Source of the DNA: Pseudomonas silesiensis | Lineage (GTDB): Bacteria; Pseudomonadota; Gammaproteobacteria; Pseudomonadales; Pseudomonadaceae | Length of the DNA stretch: 64,000 nucleotides | Assembly (NCBI RefSeq): GCF_001661075.1 | Contig: NZ_CP014870.1 | Location: forward strand, 1,116,001-1,180,000 | Direction: 5' to 3' | In this document: positions 1-9,546 of the stretch, in pieces | Layout of the letters: every line of letters begins with the position of its first letter | Position numbering within the stretch: the first letter of the stretch is position 1 | Made by a program: the position numbers and the translations under genes | Notes under the pieces: model-generated | Databases searched by the model: none | Told to the model about the DNA's origin: nothing | Seen by the model: the letters and a program-made list of their open reading frames with translations, nothing else

Positions 1-67
1 CTGGCCAGGCTATTAGCCAGCAGCATCCCAAACCGCGCGAGATTCTAACAGCTTGCAGGCAAGTGCG

Positions 68-2647
68 TTAGACCCGTGTCTTTAGTGTATAGAGCATTTC
101 GAGCGCACGACGCGGGGTCATGTCGTCCAGATCAAGTTTGGCCAGCTCATCCAGCACCGGATGTGGCAGGCTGGCGAACATGTCGCTCTGCTGCGGCGCA
201 GCCTGTTTGCCTTTCGCTGGCTTCGGCACTTCATGAGGCAGCGCTGTGGATTCCAGTCGGCTCAGATGTTCACGAGCACGCACGATCACTTCGCTCGGGA
301 CGCCGGCCAGCTGCGCAACAGCCAAGCCGTGGCTCTGGCTGGCAGGTCCAGGCAGCACGTGGTGCAGGAACACAATGCGTTCGTTGTGTTCGGTGGCATT
401 GAGGTGCACGTTGGCCACGAGCGGCTGGGCTTCCGGCAGCACTGTCAGCTCGAAATAGTGGGTAGCGAACAGCGTATAGGCCCGCAGGTGCGCCAGGCGT
501 TCGGCGGCGGCCCAGGCCAGGGACAGGCCGTCGAAGGTGCTGGTGCCGCGACCGACTTCGTCCATCAGCACCAGGCTGCGTTCGGTGGCGTTGTGCAGAA
601 TGTTGGCGGTTTCGCTCATTTCGACCATGAAGGTCGAGCGCCCGCCCGCCAGGTCATCGCTGGAACCGATCCGGGTAAAGATCCGGTCCACCAGGGACAG
701 TTCGCAGCTGGCCGCCGGCACGAAACTGCCAATGTGCGCCAGCAGCACGATCAACGCGGTCTGACGCATGTAGGTGGATTTACCGCCCATGTTCGGACCG
801 GTGATCACCAGCATGCGCGTATTGTCGTCGAGGTTCAGGTCGTTGGCCACGAACGGCGTGGTCAGCACCTGCTCGACCACCGGGTGACGACCCTGGCTGA
901 TGCGCATGCAGGGCTCGTCGACGAAACGCGGGCAGTTCAGGTCCAGGTTCAGTGCGCGCTCGGCCAGGTTGCTCAGCACGTCCAGTTCGGCCAGGGCTGC
1001 GGCGGTGTCCTGCAGGGGCGGCAACTGGGCGATCAGGTCTTCGAGCAGCGCTTCGTAGAGCATTTTCTCGCGGGCCAGGGCGCGGCTCTTGGCCGACAGT
1101 GCCTTGTCTTCGAACGCCTTCAGTTCCGGCGTAATGAAGCGCTCGGCACCTTTGAGCGTCTGGCGCCGGATGTAATCGGCGGGCGCCGATTCGGCCTGCT
1201 TGCTCGGCAGCTCGATGAAGTAGCCATGAATGCGGTTATAGCCGACCTTCAGGTGCGACAGGCCGGTGCGGGCCTTCTCGCGCGCTTCGAGATCGATCAG
1301 GAACTGCCCGGCGTTTTCGCTGAGCGATTGCAGGTCGTCGAGTTCGCTGTCGTAGCCGGTTTTCAACACGCCGCCGTCTCGAATGACCGCGGGCGGGTTG
1401 TCGACGATGGCTTTTGCCAGCAGGGCCGCCAGTTCCGGATAGGTGCTGGTGGTCCCGGCCAGTTGAATGATGTGTGGCGCTTCAAGTTCGCTCATCGCCA
1501 TTTGCAGTGCTGGCAGTGCACCGAGTGCGTCGCGCAGGCGAGCCAGGTCGCGAGGACGGGCATTGCGCAGACCGATCCGCGCCAGGATCCGCTCGATGTC
1601 CCCGATTTCCTTGAGCTGCGGTTGCAGTTTCTCGAAGCGGTAGCCGTCGAGCAGGCAGGTGATCGACGTCTGACGCGCCAGCAATACGCTCAGATCGCGC
1701 AGGGGGCGGTTCAGCCAGCGGGTCAGCAATCGGCTGCCCATGGCGGTCTGGCAGCGATCGACCACCGATTGCAAGGTGTTATCACGCCCGCCGGCCAGGT
1801 TGGTGTCCAGTTCCAGGTTGCGCCGGCTCGCGCCGTCCAGCACGACGGTGTCGTCCAGGCGTTCATGCCGCAGGCTGCGCAAGTGGGGCAGGGCGGTGCG
1901 CTGGGTTTCCTTGGCGTAGCTGAGCAGGCAGCCGGCAGCGCCGATGGCCAGGGTCAGGTTCTCGCAGCCGAAACCTTTCAGGTCCTGGGTGGAAAATTGT
2001 TGGCAGAGACTTTTCAGTGCCGAGTCACGCTCGAAATCCCACGGCGCACGACGACGAACCCCACGGCGTTTTTCCGCAGGCAGATCTTTTGGCCAGTCAT
2101 CCGGGATCATCAGTTCCACCGGATTGACCCGCTCCAGTTCGGCGAGCAGGTTTTCCCAGCCCTTGATTTCCAGCACCGTGAAGTTGCCGCTGGTGATATC
2201 CAGCACGGCCAGGCCGAACAGGCGCTCGTCACCCAGCACCGCGGCGATCAGGTTATCCCGACGCTCATCCAGCAGCGCCTCGTCACTCACCGTGCCCGGG
2301 GTGATGATCCGCACCACCTGACGATCCACCGGGCCTTTACTGGTGGCCGGGTCGCCGACCTGCTCGCAGATCACCACCGACTCGCCGAGCTTCACCAGTT
2401 TCGCCAGGTAACCTTCGGCGGCGTGGTAAGGAATCCCGCACATCGGAATCGCCTGGCCGGCGGACTGCCCACGGGCGGTCAGGGTAATGTCCAGCAACTT
2501 GGCGGCCTTCTTCGCGTCTTCGTAGAAGATCTCGTAGAAGTCGCCCATGCGGTAGAACATCAGCTGGTCGGGGTGCTGGTTTTTCAAGCGCCAGTACTGC
2601 TGCATCATCGGCGTGTGGGAGGACAGATCGGAGAGGGCTTTATTCAT
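68..2647 (-). CDS. mutS: DNA mismatch repair protein MutS
   Basis: Recognises base mismatches and small loops after replication and, with MutL, starts strand-directed excision in the cytoplasm. The 859-residue product has the usual MutS length. The mismatch-wedging Phe-Tyr-Glu sits at residues 37-39 (in MGDFYE), and the C-terminal ABC-type ATPase carries the Walker A motif GPNMGGKST around residue 615 and the DEVGRGTST signature. I chose the ATG at 2647 because the protein from there aligns with the normal MutS N-terminus; the open frame continues 62 codons further upstream but that part is not MutS-like. It is divergent from pncC and next to the recA region, the usual Pseudomonas order. Confidence 0.97.
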   Translation of the reverse strand: MNKALSDLSSHTPMMQQYWRLKNQHPDQLMFYRMGDFYEIFYEDAKKAAKLLDITLTARGQSAGQAIPMCGIPYHAAEGYLAKLVKLGESVVICEQVGDPATSKGPVDRQVVRIITPGTVSDEALLDERRDNLIAAVLGDERLFGLAVLDITSGNFTVLEIKGWENLLAELERVNPVELMIPDDWPKDLPAEKRRGVRRRAPWDFERDSALKSLCQQFSTQDLKGFGCENLTLAIGAAGCLLSYAKETQRTALPHLRSLRHERLDDTVVLDGASRRNLELDTNLAGGRDNTLQSVVDRCQTAMGSRLLTRWLNRPLRDLSVLLARQTSITCLLDGYRFEKLQPQLKEIGDIERILARIGLRNARPRDLARLRDALGALPALQMAMSELEAPHIIQLAGTTSTYPELAALLAKAIVDNPPAVIRDGGVLKTGYDSELDDLQSLSENAGQFLIDLEAREKARTGLSHLKVGYNRIHGYFIELPSKQAESAPADYIRRQTLKGAERFITPELKAFEDKALSAKSRALAREKMLYEALLEDLIAQLPPLQDTAAALAELDVLSNLAERALNLDLNCPRFVDEPCMRISQGRHPVVEQVLTTPFVANDLNLDDNTRMLVITGPNMGGKSTYMRQTALIVLLAHIGSFVPAASCELSLVDRIFTRIGSSDDLAGGRSTFMVEMSETANILHNATERSLVLMDEVGRGTSTFDGLSLAWAAAERLAHLRAYTLFATHYFELTVLPEAQPLVANVHLNATEHNERIVFLHHVLPGPASQSHGLAVAQLAGVPSEVIVRAREHLSRLESTALPHEVPKPAKGKQAAPQQSDMFASLPHPVLDELAKLDLDDMTPRRALEMLYTLKTRV

Positions 2648-2913
2648 CGGATAATCAGGCAAATTCGTTGAAAGGTGTAGGGCAAAGGAGGGGCGTCGGC
2701 CCGGCTTTTCCGCGATGGGCGCAAGGTTAACATGGGCGGTCCACCCGACGCAGGCATGAAAGCCCTTGATGGCTGGCGAGAGGGGCAGGCAGAGTCCCGG
2801 CTCTACGGCCTGCGGGAACAGGTCAGGCCACACACATTTTGATCGTTTCCGAGCCTTGCATGCGCTATCCGCTCGTGTACGGTAGTCCCATTCAGCCCCT
2901 TCAGGAGAGGACC

Positions 2914-3414
2914 GTGAAAGAAATCACCCAACTGGCCGCTGAACTTGGCAGGCGCTTGCAGGTTCTCAATGCCCACGTCACTGCCGCCGAGTCCTGTACC
3001 GGTGGCGGGATCTGCGAGGCGATTACCCGCATTCCCGGCAGCTCGGCGTGGTTCGAGGCCGGTTATGTCACTTACTCCAACCGCCAGAAAATCGAGCAGT
3101 TGAATGTTCCTGCTCAATTATTTGCGACGGTAGGTGCGGTCAGCCGCGAGGTGGTCGAGGCGATGGTGCGGGGCGCGCAGGAAAAAAGCCGCGCGTATTT
3201 TGCCGTGGCGGTCAGTGGCGTCGCCGGGCCCGATGGCGGGTCGCCCAGCAAGCCGGTTGGCACGGTGTGGCTGGCCTGGGGCGTCGGCGAGCGGGTATTC
3301 AGCGAGGTGCAACACTTCCCCGGCAACCGCGACGAGGTTCGCCGACAAACGGTGAAGGCCGCGCTAGAGGGGCTACTGCGCCATGCTGCTGGAGAAATCT
3401 CAAATCAGGGGTAG
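2914..3414 (+). CDS. pncC: Nicotinamide-nucleotide amidohydrolase PncC (CinA C-terminal domain)
   Basis: Single-domain CinA family protein of 166 residues that deamidates nicotinamide mononucleotide to nicotinic acid mononucleotide for NAD recycling. The family signature ESCTGG lies at residues 26-31, followed by the conserved Gly-Tyr-Val-Thr-Tyr-Ser-Asn segment and the [10 protein letters not shown] loop. It starts with GTG at 2914, preceded directly by a strong AGGAGAGG ribosome site; an ATG further upstream in the same frame lacks such a site. It lies just upstream of recA, as in other pseudomonads. It is the short form without the N-terminal CinA competence domain. Confidence 0.93.
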   Translation: MKEITQLAAELGRRLQVLNAHVTAAESCTGGGICEAITRIPGSSAWFEAGYVTYSNRQKIEQLNVPAQLFATVGAVSREVVEAMVRGAQEKSRAYFAVAVSGVAGPDGGSPSKPVGTVWLAWGVGERVFSEVQHFPGNRDEVRRQTVKAALEGLLRHAAGEISNQG

Positions 3415-3441
3415 GCGATCCTCGAGCGCTGTGGAATAATA

Positions 3442-3457
3442 CTGTCTACTTATACAG
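3442..3457 (+). promoter_or_regulatory. LexA (SOS) box of recA
   Basis: The 16-base site CTGTCTACTTATACAG fits the CTG-N10-CAG LexA consensus and lies 41 bases before the recA start. This predicts LexA repression of the recA-recX operon and induction by DNA damage. Confidence 0.9.
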
Positions 3458-3497
3458 GTGTTGGCCGTCAGGCCTTATTGATTACGTGAGGACTTTA

Positions 3498-4550
3498 ATG
3501 GACGACAACAAGAAGAAAGCCTTGGCTGCGGCCCTGGGTCAGATCGAACGTCAATTCGGCAAGGGTGCCGTAATGCGTATGGGCGATCAGGACCGTCAGG
3601 CGATCCCGGCTATCTCCACTGGCTCTCTGGGTCTGGACATCGCGCTCGGCATTGGCGGCCTGCCAAAAGGCCGTATCGTTGAAATCTACGGTCCTGAATC
3701 CTCGGGTAAAACCACCCTGACACTGTCGGTGATCGCCCAGGCTCAAAAAGCCGGCGCGACCTGCGCATTCGTCGACGCCGAGCATGCCCTGGACCCTGAA
3801 TATGCCGGCAAGCTGGGCGTCAACGTCGACGACCTGCTGGTGTCCCAGCCGGACACCGGCGAACAGGCCCTGGAAATCACCGACATGCTGGTGCGTTCCA
3901 ACGCGGTTGACGTGATCATCGTCGACTCCGTGGCGGCGCTGGTGCCAAAGGCTGAAATCGAAGGCGAAATGGGTGACATGCACGTGGGCCTGCAAGCCCG
4001 CCTGATGTCCCAGGCCCTGCGCAAGATCACCGGTAACATCAAGAACGCCAACTGCCTGGTTATCTTCATCAACCAGATCCGCATGAAAATCGGTGTGATG
4101 TTCGGCAGCCCGGAAACCACCACCGGTGGTAACGCGCTGAAGTTCTACGCTTCGGTTCGTCTGGACATCCGTCGCACTGGCGCGGTGAAAGAAGGCGATG
4201 AAGTCGTTGGTAGCGAGACCCGCGTCAAGGTCGTGAAGAACAAGGTGGCTTCGCCGTTCCGTCAGGCCGAGTTCCAGATTCTTTATGGCAAGGGCATCTA
4301 CCTCAACGGCGAGATGATCGACCTGGGTGTACTGCACGGTTTCGTCGAGAAGTCCGGTGCCTGGTATGCCTACAACGGCACCAAGATCGGTCAGGGTAAA
4401 GCCAACTCGGCCAAGTACCTGGCAGAAAACCCGGACATCGCCGCGACCCTCGAGAAGCAGCTGCGCGACAAGCTGCTGACCCCGGCGCCGGACGTCAAGG
4501 CATCGCCGGTCAAAGAGACTGCTGATGACCTGGCCGACGCTGATATCTGA
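3498..4550 (+). CDS. recA: Recombinase RecA
   Basis: Forms ATP-dependent filaments on single-stranded DNA, drives strand exchange and triggers LexA self-cleavage. The 350-residue product has Walker A GPESSGKT at residues 65-72, the conserved Walker B and loop L2 region ([16 protein letters not shown]) and an acidic C-terminus. The ATG at 3498 is chosen for its match to the family N-terminus ([17 protein letters not shown]); an upstream extension of the open frame is not RecA-like. It follows a LexA box and is followed after 8 bases by recX, so the two are co-transcribed. Confidence 0.99.
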   Translation: MDDNKKKALAAALGQIERQFGKGAVMRMGDQDRQAIPAISTGSLGLDIALGIGGLPKGRIVEIYGPESSGKTTLTLSVIAQAQKAGATCAFVDAEHALDPEYAGKLGVNVDDLLVSQPDTGEQALEITDMLVRSNAVDVIIVDSVAALVPKAEIEGEMGDMHVGLQARLMSQALRKITGNIKNANCLVIFINQIRMKIGVMFGSPETTTGGNALKFYASVRLDIRRTGAVKEGDEVVGSETRVKVVKNKVASPFRQAEFQILYGKGIYLNGEMIDLGVLHGFVEKSGAWYAYNGTKIGQGKANSAKYLAENPDIAATLEKQLRDKLLTPAPDVKASPVKETADDLADADI

Positions 4551-4558
4551 TTGATCCG

Positions 4559-5026
4559 ATGACCGCCGTACTCGATACACTCGTCGCAGTGCGGCGAACC
4601 GCAATGGACCTGCTCGCGCGACGCGAGCATGGTCGAGTCGAGCTGACGCGTAAACTGCGTCAGCGCGGCGCTCCTCCTGAAATGATCGACTCCGCGCTCG
4701 ACCGCTTGACGGAAGAGGGCCTGTTGTCCGAATCCCGTTACCTCGAAAGTTTCGTTTCCTACCGAGCCCGTTCCGGTTATGGCCCTTTGCGTATTCGCGA
4801 AGAGTTGAGCCAGCGCGGACTGCAGCGTCCTGACATCGAACTCGCGCTACGCGAGAGCGGTATCGACTGGCAGGGGCAACTGGAAGATACATGGCGGCGC
4901 AAGTTCTTCGGGCATTTACCGATAGACGCAAGGGAGCGCGCCAAACAAGGCCGATTCCTGGGTTATCGGGGATATTCCATGGAGATGATCAGCCGCTTGT
5001 TCAGCGGCCGAGGGATGGACGATTGA
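4559..5026 (+). CDS. recX: Regulatory protein RecX
   Basis: Small helical protein (155 residues) that binds RecA filaments and limits RecA ATPase and strand-exchange activity. The sequence has the RecX-type repeated three-helix pattern, with Leu/Arg-rich segments such as [10 protein letters not shown] and [11 protein letters not shown] and a C-terminal GYS. It lies 8 bases after recA and is closed by an intrinsic terminator, so it shares the SOS control of recA. Confidence 0.93.
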   Translation: MTAVLDTLVAVRRTAMDLLARREHGRVELTRKLRQRGAPPEMIDSALDRLTEEGLLSESRYLESFVSYRARSGYGPLRIREELSQRGLQRPDIELALRESGIDWQGQLEDTWRRKFFGHLPIDARERAKQGRFLGYRGYSMEMISRLFSGRGMDD

Positions 5027-5030
5027 ATGA

Positions 5031-5067
5031 ACGGCTCGCTATTTCGATAGCGGGCCGTTTTTTTTTT
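5031..5067 (+). terminator. Intrinsic terminator after recA-recX
   Basis: A GC-rich hairpin (ACGGCTCGCTAT / ATAGCGGGCCGT, tetraloop TTCG) is followed by ten T residues, right after the recX stop. Confidence 0.93.
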
Positions 5068-5070
5068 GCC

Positions 5071-6186
5071 TCAGGTAACCTTCAGCGGCTCTCGCGTGCG
5101 TTGCGCCTGGGATTTTACATGTGCCCAGTTTTCCGGCAGGTTGATGTAGTCCACCAGTTCCCGCAGGCGTCCATGGTCACGGGCATTGAACGTGAAGGCC
5201 AGTCGCGCCAAGTGGCTGAACTGCGGCTCGTCGTGCTCCTCACCGTTATAGGCATGCTGGTGGAAATGATCGCTCAGGCACAGGTCGGCGAACGCGCCTT
5301 GCATGTGTTCCAGCGCATCGTCGCTGAGCTTGTGATTCATGCGGATCACAAACTGATGTTTGAGCCAGCGGCTTGAGTGGAAGTTGCTGTAGAACTGATT
5401 GATCTGCTCCACTGCGTCTTCGGCGTTATAGACCAGGCTCACCAGCTTCATGTCGGTGGGCAGGATGTAGCGATTCTCCTCCAGTTGCTGGTGAATGAAG
5501 TCCAGCGCCCCTTGCCAGAATTTGCCGCCTGGTGCATCCAACAGCACCACCGGTACCAGCGGGCTCTTGCCGGTCTGGATCAGGGTCAATACTTCCAGCG
5601 CTTCATCCAGCGTGCCGAAACCGCCGGGGCACAGGACCAGCGCATCGGCTTCCTTGACGAAGAACAGTTTGCGGGTGAAGAAGAAGTGGAACGGCAGCAG
5701 ATTGGTCGTGCCATTGACGGTGGGATTGGCATGCTGCTCGAAGGGCAGGGTGATGTTGAACCCCAGGCTATGGTCCAGGCCGGCACCTTCGTGAGCCGCT
5801 GCCATGATGCCGCCACCGGCGCCGGTGATGACCATCAGGTCCGAGCGCGCCAGCGCCGAGCCGAGCTCTCGCGCCAAGCCATACAGCGGATGTTCTATCG
5901 GCGTTCGGGCCGAACCGAAAACGGTGACTTTACGTCGCCCCTTGAACTGCTCCAGCACCCGGAAGGCGTGTTCGAGTTCGCGCAGGGCTTGCAGGGTGAT
6001 CTTGGCGTTCCAGCGGTTGTGATCTTCCTGGGCCATGCGTAGCACGGTCAGGATCATGTCGCGGTAGATGGGGATGTTCGGGCTGTTGGGTGAAACCAGG
6101 TTGAGTTGTTCTTCGACCTTCTTGGTGAGGTCGTGGCCGCTTTCTTCAAAATGACGGCTCAGGAGGTCATTCGGTTGGTAAGGCAT
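5071..6186 (-). CDS. LOG-family nucleotide 5'-monophosphate nucleosidase-like protein
   Basis: Rossmann-fold protein of the TIGR00730/LOG family, whose characterised members cleave ribose-5-phosphate from nucleoside monophosphates (LOG, PpnN). At 371 residues it is longer than the minimal cytokinin-activating LOG proteins. The core signatures are GSAR (91-94), TGAGGGIM (121-128) and PGGFGTLDE (187-195), the last being the PGGxGTxxE motif. Residues 1-80 and the last 100 or so are extensions of unknown role. Older annotations call such proteins lysine decarboxylases, which is not supported. It converges with recX and is probably monocistronic. The exact substrate cannot be told from sequence. 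Confidence 0.85.
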   Translation of the reverse strand: MPYQPNDLLSRHFEESGHDLTKKVEEQLNLVSPNSPNIPIYRDMILTVLRMAQEDHNRWNAKITLQALRELEHAFRVLEQFKGRRKVTVFGSARTPIEHPLYGLARELGSALARSDLMVITGAGGGIMAAAHEGAGLDHSLGFNITLPFEQHANPTVNGTTNLLPFHFFFTRKLFFVKEADALVLCPGGFGTLDEALEVLTLIQTGKSPLVPVVLLDAPGGKFWQGALDFIHQQLEENRYILPTDMKLVSLVYNAEDAVEQINQFYSNFHSSRWLKHQFVIRMNHKLSDDALEHMQGAFADLCLSDHFHQHAYNGEEHDEPQFSHLARLAFTFNARDHGRLRELVDYINLPENWAHVKSQAQRTREPLKVT

Positions 6187-6668
6187 TCAGCTTCTCCTTC
6201 TGCACAGAACCCTTGGCCCCGACAAGGCAGTTGTCGGCGCCGCGACGCCTCATGCGTCGCTGTCTGCCCAGGCCCGTGCCTGGGCGATCCACCGGACTCG
6301 AGTGGCAATCGAGTCATCCATACAGGCTCTGTTTTTTCCCTTGGATGAAAGAAACGTTCTCACAACAAGACGCATGGTGGGCAGCCCCTTTTCTGCCCGG
6401 AAAACTCTACGTGAACACTATGAATCTAGACCCTTGCGAGGATTTGCGCTGAATTGATCATTGCGCCGCAATGTCTTTCCTGGCAACCGCTTATTGACGA
6501 TTTGCAAGGTGGTTTCACCGCTCGTCTGAACGCAAAGCTGATTGTGCATCACTCTGATTTACTAAAAGACAGGCGACATGACAACTTTGCGTCAATGGCT
6601 GGACGCGCGACACAAGCGGGTGAAGGATTTTATCGCTCACGCAGGGCGAGGCGCAGGGAGCCGAAGCA
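6187..6668. other. Intergenic region without a supported gene
   Basis: About 480 bases between the divergent LOG-family gene and a small protein gene. Short open frames exist but none has a family match I recognise; one beginning at 6578 overlaps the next gene in another frame and its downstream part looks like out-of-frame translation. The region presumably holds the promoters of both flanking genes, but I cannot point to a clear -35/-10 pair. Confidence 0.5.
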
Positions 6669-6869
6669 ATGACCAGAGTCATTCTGGAGATCGAAATCGA
6701 TACTCAACTGTATCGATTGCTGAAGTCATCGGCCGAGAATCATCATTTGAGTCTCGAGGAGGAGTGTTGCCGACGTCTTGAGGCTGCCGAGCGACGCTCT
6801 TGCTATCTGCAGGCGCTGTTGGCAGAACTGCGCGCCGAGGATGAGCAGCGGCGCGCCAATTCCCAGTGA
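6669..6869 (+). CDS. Small hypothetical protein, possibly ribbon-helix-helix-like
   Basis: A 66-residue acidic protein beginning MTRVILEIEIDTQLYRLL, a strand-like alternating segment followed by a helix (SSAENHHLSLEEECCRRLEAAE) and a Glu/Arg-rich C-terminal helix. This beta-helix-helix layout resembles Arc/MetJ-type ribbon-helix-helix proteins, but that is an inference from pattern only. A ribosome site (AGGGAG) lies about ten bases upstream of the ATG. The stop codon directly abuts the stop of the convergent gene at 6870. No toxin gene accompanies it, so a toxin-antitoxin role is not indicated. Confidence 0.6.
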   Translation: MTRVILEIEIDTQLYRLLKSSAENHHLSLEEECCRRLEAAERRSCYLQALLAELRAEDEQRRANSQ

Positions 6870-7295
6870 TTACTTTTTCTTGGCGGGTGCGGCTTTCGGG
6901 CAATCCGATTCCTGGAAGCGCTCGCTCGCGACCGGACGGTTGGTCTTGACCTCGGTGAACTCGTAACGCATGACTGCGCCCTTGGCCATCAGCTTGCGAA
7001 AGCCCGGGTTATTGCAGACGGTGGAGCCAAGCTGGAAATACACCGCTTTCGGGTCGGCGCGCATCTTGTTGGCGTGGCTGGTCTGGACGCTGAGGTGGTT
7101 GATCAGCTCTTTACCTTCAACGGTGTAGCCCTGATCGAGAATGTCTTCGTTGATCGCTCGTGGAGTGCCGACGCTGCTTTGAGCGGCAACGTTTTGCAGC
7201 ATTTTGCTCAGTTCCATGTCTTTCAAGGAAGCAGCCTGGGCGCTGAAGGACGACGCCAGCAAAACGGCGGCGGTAGGAACGATAAGGCGCAGCAT
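6870..7295 (-). CDS. PA3611-like secreted protein (quorum-sensing-regulated virulence factor family)
   Basis: A 141-residue protein with a clear Sec signal peptide (MLRLIVPTAAVLLASSFSAQA, cleavage after about residue 21), so it is exported to the periplasm. The remainder, with two Cys residues that could form a disulphide (in STVCNNPG and SDCPK), resembles the small PA3611 family, named for its regulation in P. aeruginosa; no molecular function is established. It ends in a Lys-rich PAKKK tail. The ATG at 7295 is preferred because it begins the signal peptide; the frame's upstream extension has no such feature. Confidence 0.75.
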   Translation of the reverse strand: MLRLIVPTAAVLLASSFSAQAASLKDMELSKMLQNVAAQSSVGTPRAINEDILDQGYTVEGKELINHLSVQTSHANKMRADPKAVYFQLGSTVCNNPGFRKLMAKGAVMRYEFTEVKTNRPVASERFQESDCPKAAPAKKK

Positions 7296-7484
7296 GAAAC
7301 TCTCCTGGTTCAGTGACTGGTGGTTCGACCAGCCACATGACTGTGCGTTCAGTGGCGGCGAATTATAGGGGAGGTGGCCTGGACGGTACAGGCTTGCGCC
7401 GGCCGGTCTGATAAACTGCGGGCACTTCCTGTCTTGCCGAGTGTTTTTCGTGTCGATTTCCTGTCCCTTCCGGTGTTGCCTGCA

Positions 7485-8243
7485 ATGAGCCATGCACTCA
7501 AGCCCTTTGCGTCGAATGCCGTCGCGCGCCTGCGCGACCAGCGCGAAGAGGAAGGCATCAGGCCGATCCAGGCTCGAGGCTGGCGAGCCCCGCGTTGCCG
7601 TGCCTGCCGTGTGATCGAGAGCCACTGCCTGTGTGCCTGGCGTCCACAGGTCGAGACCCGTTCCGGGGTGTGCCTGATCATGACCAACAAGGAAGTGTTC
7701 AAGCCCAGTAATACCGGTTGGCTGATCGCCGATGTGGTGCGGGACAACCATGCGTTCATCTGGTCACGGACCGAAGTCGATCAGCAACTGTTGCAGCTCT
7801 TGTCCGATCCGCAATGGCAGCCCTACCTGGTGTTTCCGGGCGAGTACGTCGAGCCCGAGCGTGTGACCCATGGTGTCGAGGCCGATAGCACCAGGCGGCC
7901 GCTGTTCATTCTGCTGGACGCCACCTGGACCGAAGCCCGGAAGATCTTTCGCAAAAGCCCCTATTTCGATGCGCTTCCGATCCTGAGCCTGCTGCCCGAA
8001 AAACTGTCCCGGTACCGGCTGCGCCGCTCGACCCGCAGCGAGCACCTGTGCACGGCCGAAGTGGCGGCGCTGTGTCTCGATCTGGCGGGCGATGTCGAGG
8101 CCGCGTCAGCGCTGGACGCTTATTTCGATGTGTTCAGTCAGCATTACCTCGATGCGAAACATCAGCTGGAGATGAACGTTGCGACACCGGCACACGCCGA
8201 GCTGATGCCCTTCGTGCAGAACGCGGTGCCGGTGACGGGCTGA
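7485..8243 (+). CDS. DTW-domain protein (probable tRNA-uridine aminocarboxypropyltransferase)
   Basis: Member of the TapT/YfiP-DTWD family that transfers the 3-amino-3-carboxypropyl group from S-adenosylmethionine to a tRNA uridine (acp3U). The 252-residue product has an N-terminal Cys cluster (CRACRVIESHCLC, near residues 39-51) likely to bind metal, and the family DTW-type motif in the form LLDATWTEARKIFRKSP in the middle of the protein. The ATG at 7485 is chosen from the family start; the frame is open further upstream. It diverges from the PA3611-like gene. The precise tRNA target is inferred from the family only. Confidence 0.85.
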   Translation: MSHALKPFASNAVARLRDQREEEGIRPIQARGWRAPRCRACRVIESHCLCAWRPQVETRSGVCLIMTNKEVFKPSNTGWLIADVVRDNHAFIWSRTEVDQQLLQLLSDPQWQPYLVFPGEYVEPERVTHGVEADSTRRPLFILLDATWTEARKIFRKSPYFDALPILSLLPEKLSRYRLRRSTRSEHLCTAEVAALCLDLAGDVEAASALDAYFDVFSQHYLDAKHQLEMNVATPAHAELMPFVQNAVPVTG

Positions 8244-8459
8244 GCGTCGCCCATACTGCAAGCAGCCGGACGGGCTACGTCGCTTGACCACCCCGGCTTC
8301 GCTGGGCATGCTTGGCGCCGATTAGGGCGCGGCCAGGTTTGATACGCCGTATTCTTTACGTGAAAAGCTGTATGAACAGCAACGTAATTGGCGTTGAACG
8401 TGCCCTGTTGATGCAGCTCCGTGGCTGCACCTCGTTTGAAAAACAGGATCATTAGAAAA

Positions 8460-9110
8460 ATGGCCACATACGAAATCCTGATTGCCGATGACCATCCTCT
8501 TTTTCGTAGCGCCCTGCATCAAGCGTTGACCCTGGGCCTCGGTCCGGATGTCCGTCTGGTGGAAGTGGCGAGCATTGCCGAACTTGAAACCCGACTGGAC
8601 GAGAAGGCCGACTGGGATCTGGTGCTGCTGGACCTGAATATGCCGGGGGCCTACGGTTTTTCCGGGCTGGTGCTGTTGCGTGGTCAGTACCCGCAGATTC
8701 CGGTGGTCATGGTCTCCGCCCAGGAAGAGGCGTCGATCATGGTGAAGTCCCGTGAATTCGGGGCCAGCGGTTTCATTCCCAAGTCCAGCGACCTGAGCGT
8801 CATTCAAAAAGCGGTGCGAGCGGTACTCGATGGCGACGTCTTCTGGCCACCCCAGGCGTTCGAAGACGTCAGCGTTTCCGATGAAGCCAAGGCTGCCAGC
8901 GCGGGGCTGGCCAGCCTGACGCCGCAGCAGTTTCGGGTGTTGACCATGGTCTGTGAAGGTTTGCTGAACAAACAGATTGCTTACGAGCTGAGCGTGTCGG
9001 AAGCGACGATCAAGGCCCACGTCACGGCGATTTTCCGTAAGCTGAATGTGCGGACCCGGACCCAGGCGGCCTTGCTTTTGCAACAACTTGAGTCAATTTC
9101 GAGCCACTAA
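8460..9110 (+). CDS. erdR: Response regulator transcription factor ErdR
   Basis: NarL/FixJ-type two-component regulator of 216 residues. The receiver domain has the acidic pair Asp10-Asp11, the phospho-acceptor Asp58 (LLDLNMPG) and the conserved Lys in GFIPKSS; the C-terminal LuxR-type helix-turn-helix (LTPQQFRVLTMVCEGLLNKQIAYELSVSEATIKAHV) occupies roughly residues 145-205. It matches ErdR/AgmR, which in P. aeruginosa and P. putida controls alcohol oxidation and acetate use. No sensor kinase gene is adjacent here. Confidence 0.88.
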   Translation: MATYEILIADDHPLFRSALHQALTLGLGPDVRLVEVASIAELETRLDEKADWDLVLLDLNMPGAYGFSGLVLLRGQYPQIPVVMVSAQEEASIMVKSREFGASGFIPKSSDLSVIQKAVRAVLDGDVFWPPQAFEDVSVSDEAKAASAGLASLTPQQFRVLTMVCEGLLNKQIAYELSVSEATIKAHVTAIFRKLNVRTRTQAALLLQQLESISSH

Positions 9111-9183
9111 AGCCTGATCGTTCACGCTTTTTTGACCGGTCTTGGTCTAGCTTTCCCACTTCTTTTAATCAGTTGCCTACTCT

Positions 9184-9546
9184 ATGTCACCTTTCAAAGG
9201 CCAGACAGGCCTCAAACGTATCCTCAACGCCTCCGGTTATTCGTTCGATGGCCTGCGCGCGGCCTTCACCGGCGAAGCAGCCTTTCGGCAGCTGGTGCTG
9301 CTCAATGTCATCCTGATTCCGATTTCGTTCTTCCTGAACGTCAGCCGCGTCGAGCAGGCGCTGCTTATTGCCGTCTGTCTGTTGGCTTTGATTGTCGAAT
9401 TGCTCAATTCGGCAGTGGAGGCGGCCATTGACCGCATTTCCCTCGAGCTGCACCCGCTGTCGAAGAATGCCAAAGACATGGGCAGCGCCGCGCAGTTGGT
9501 GGCGTTGACCATGATCGCCCTCGTGTGGGCGGTGATCCTGCTTTAA
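9184..9546 (+). CDS. dgkA: Diacylglycerol kinase
   Basis: Small integral membrane kinase (120 residues) that phosphorylates diacylglycerol to phosphatidic acid in lipid recycling. It shows the family pattern: an N-terminal amphipathic helix, a Glu in EAAFRQLVLLN, three hydrophobic helices and the conserved active-site segment ELLNSAVEAAIDR with the following KNAKDMGSAAQ. It follows erdR after 73 bases and converges with finR, overlapping its stop by four bases. Confidence 0.95.
   Translation: MSPFKGQTGLKRILNASGYSFDGLRAAFTGEAAFRQLVLLNVILIPISFFLNVSRVEQALLIAVCLLALIVELLNSAVEAAIDRISLELHPLSKNAKDMGSAAQLVALTMIALVWAVILL

Noticed and set aside
161..2671. Long open frame antisense to mutS
   Set aside because: High GC content opens long frames on the opposite strand; the protein has no recognisable domain and mutS is certain.
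6578..6781. Short open frame (MTTLRQWLDARHK...) overlapping the small RHH-like gene
   Set aside because: Composition and overlap suggest out-of-frame reading; the start has a weak ribosome site. It could be an upstream leader frame but I cannot support that.
6669..6869. Toxin-antitoxin module
   Set aside because: The small protein has an antitoxin-like layout but no toxin gene is next to it.
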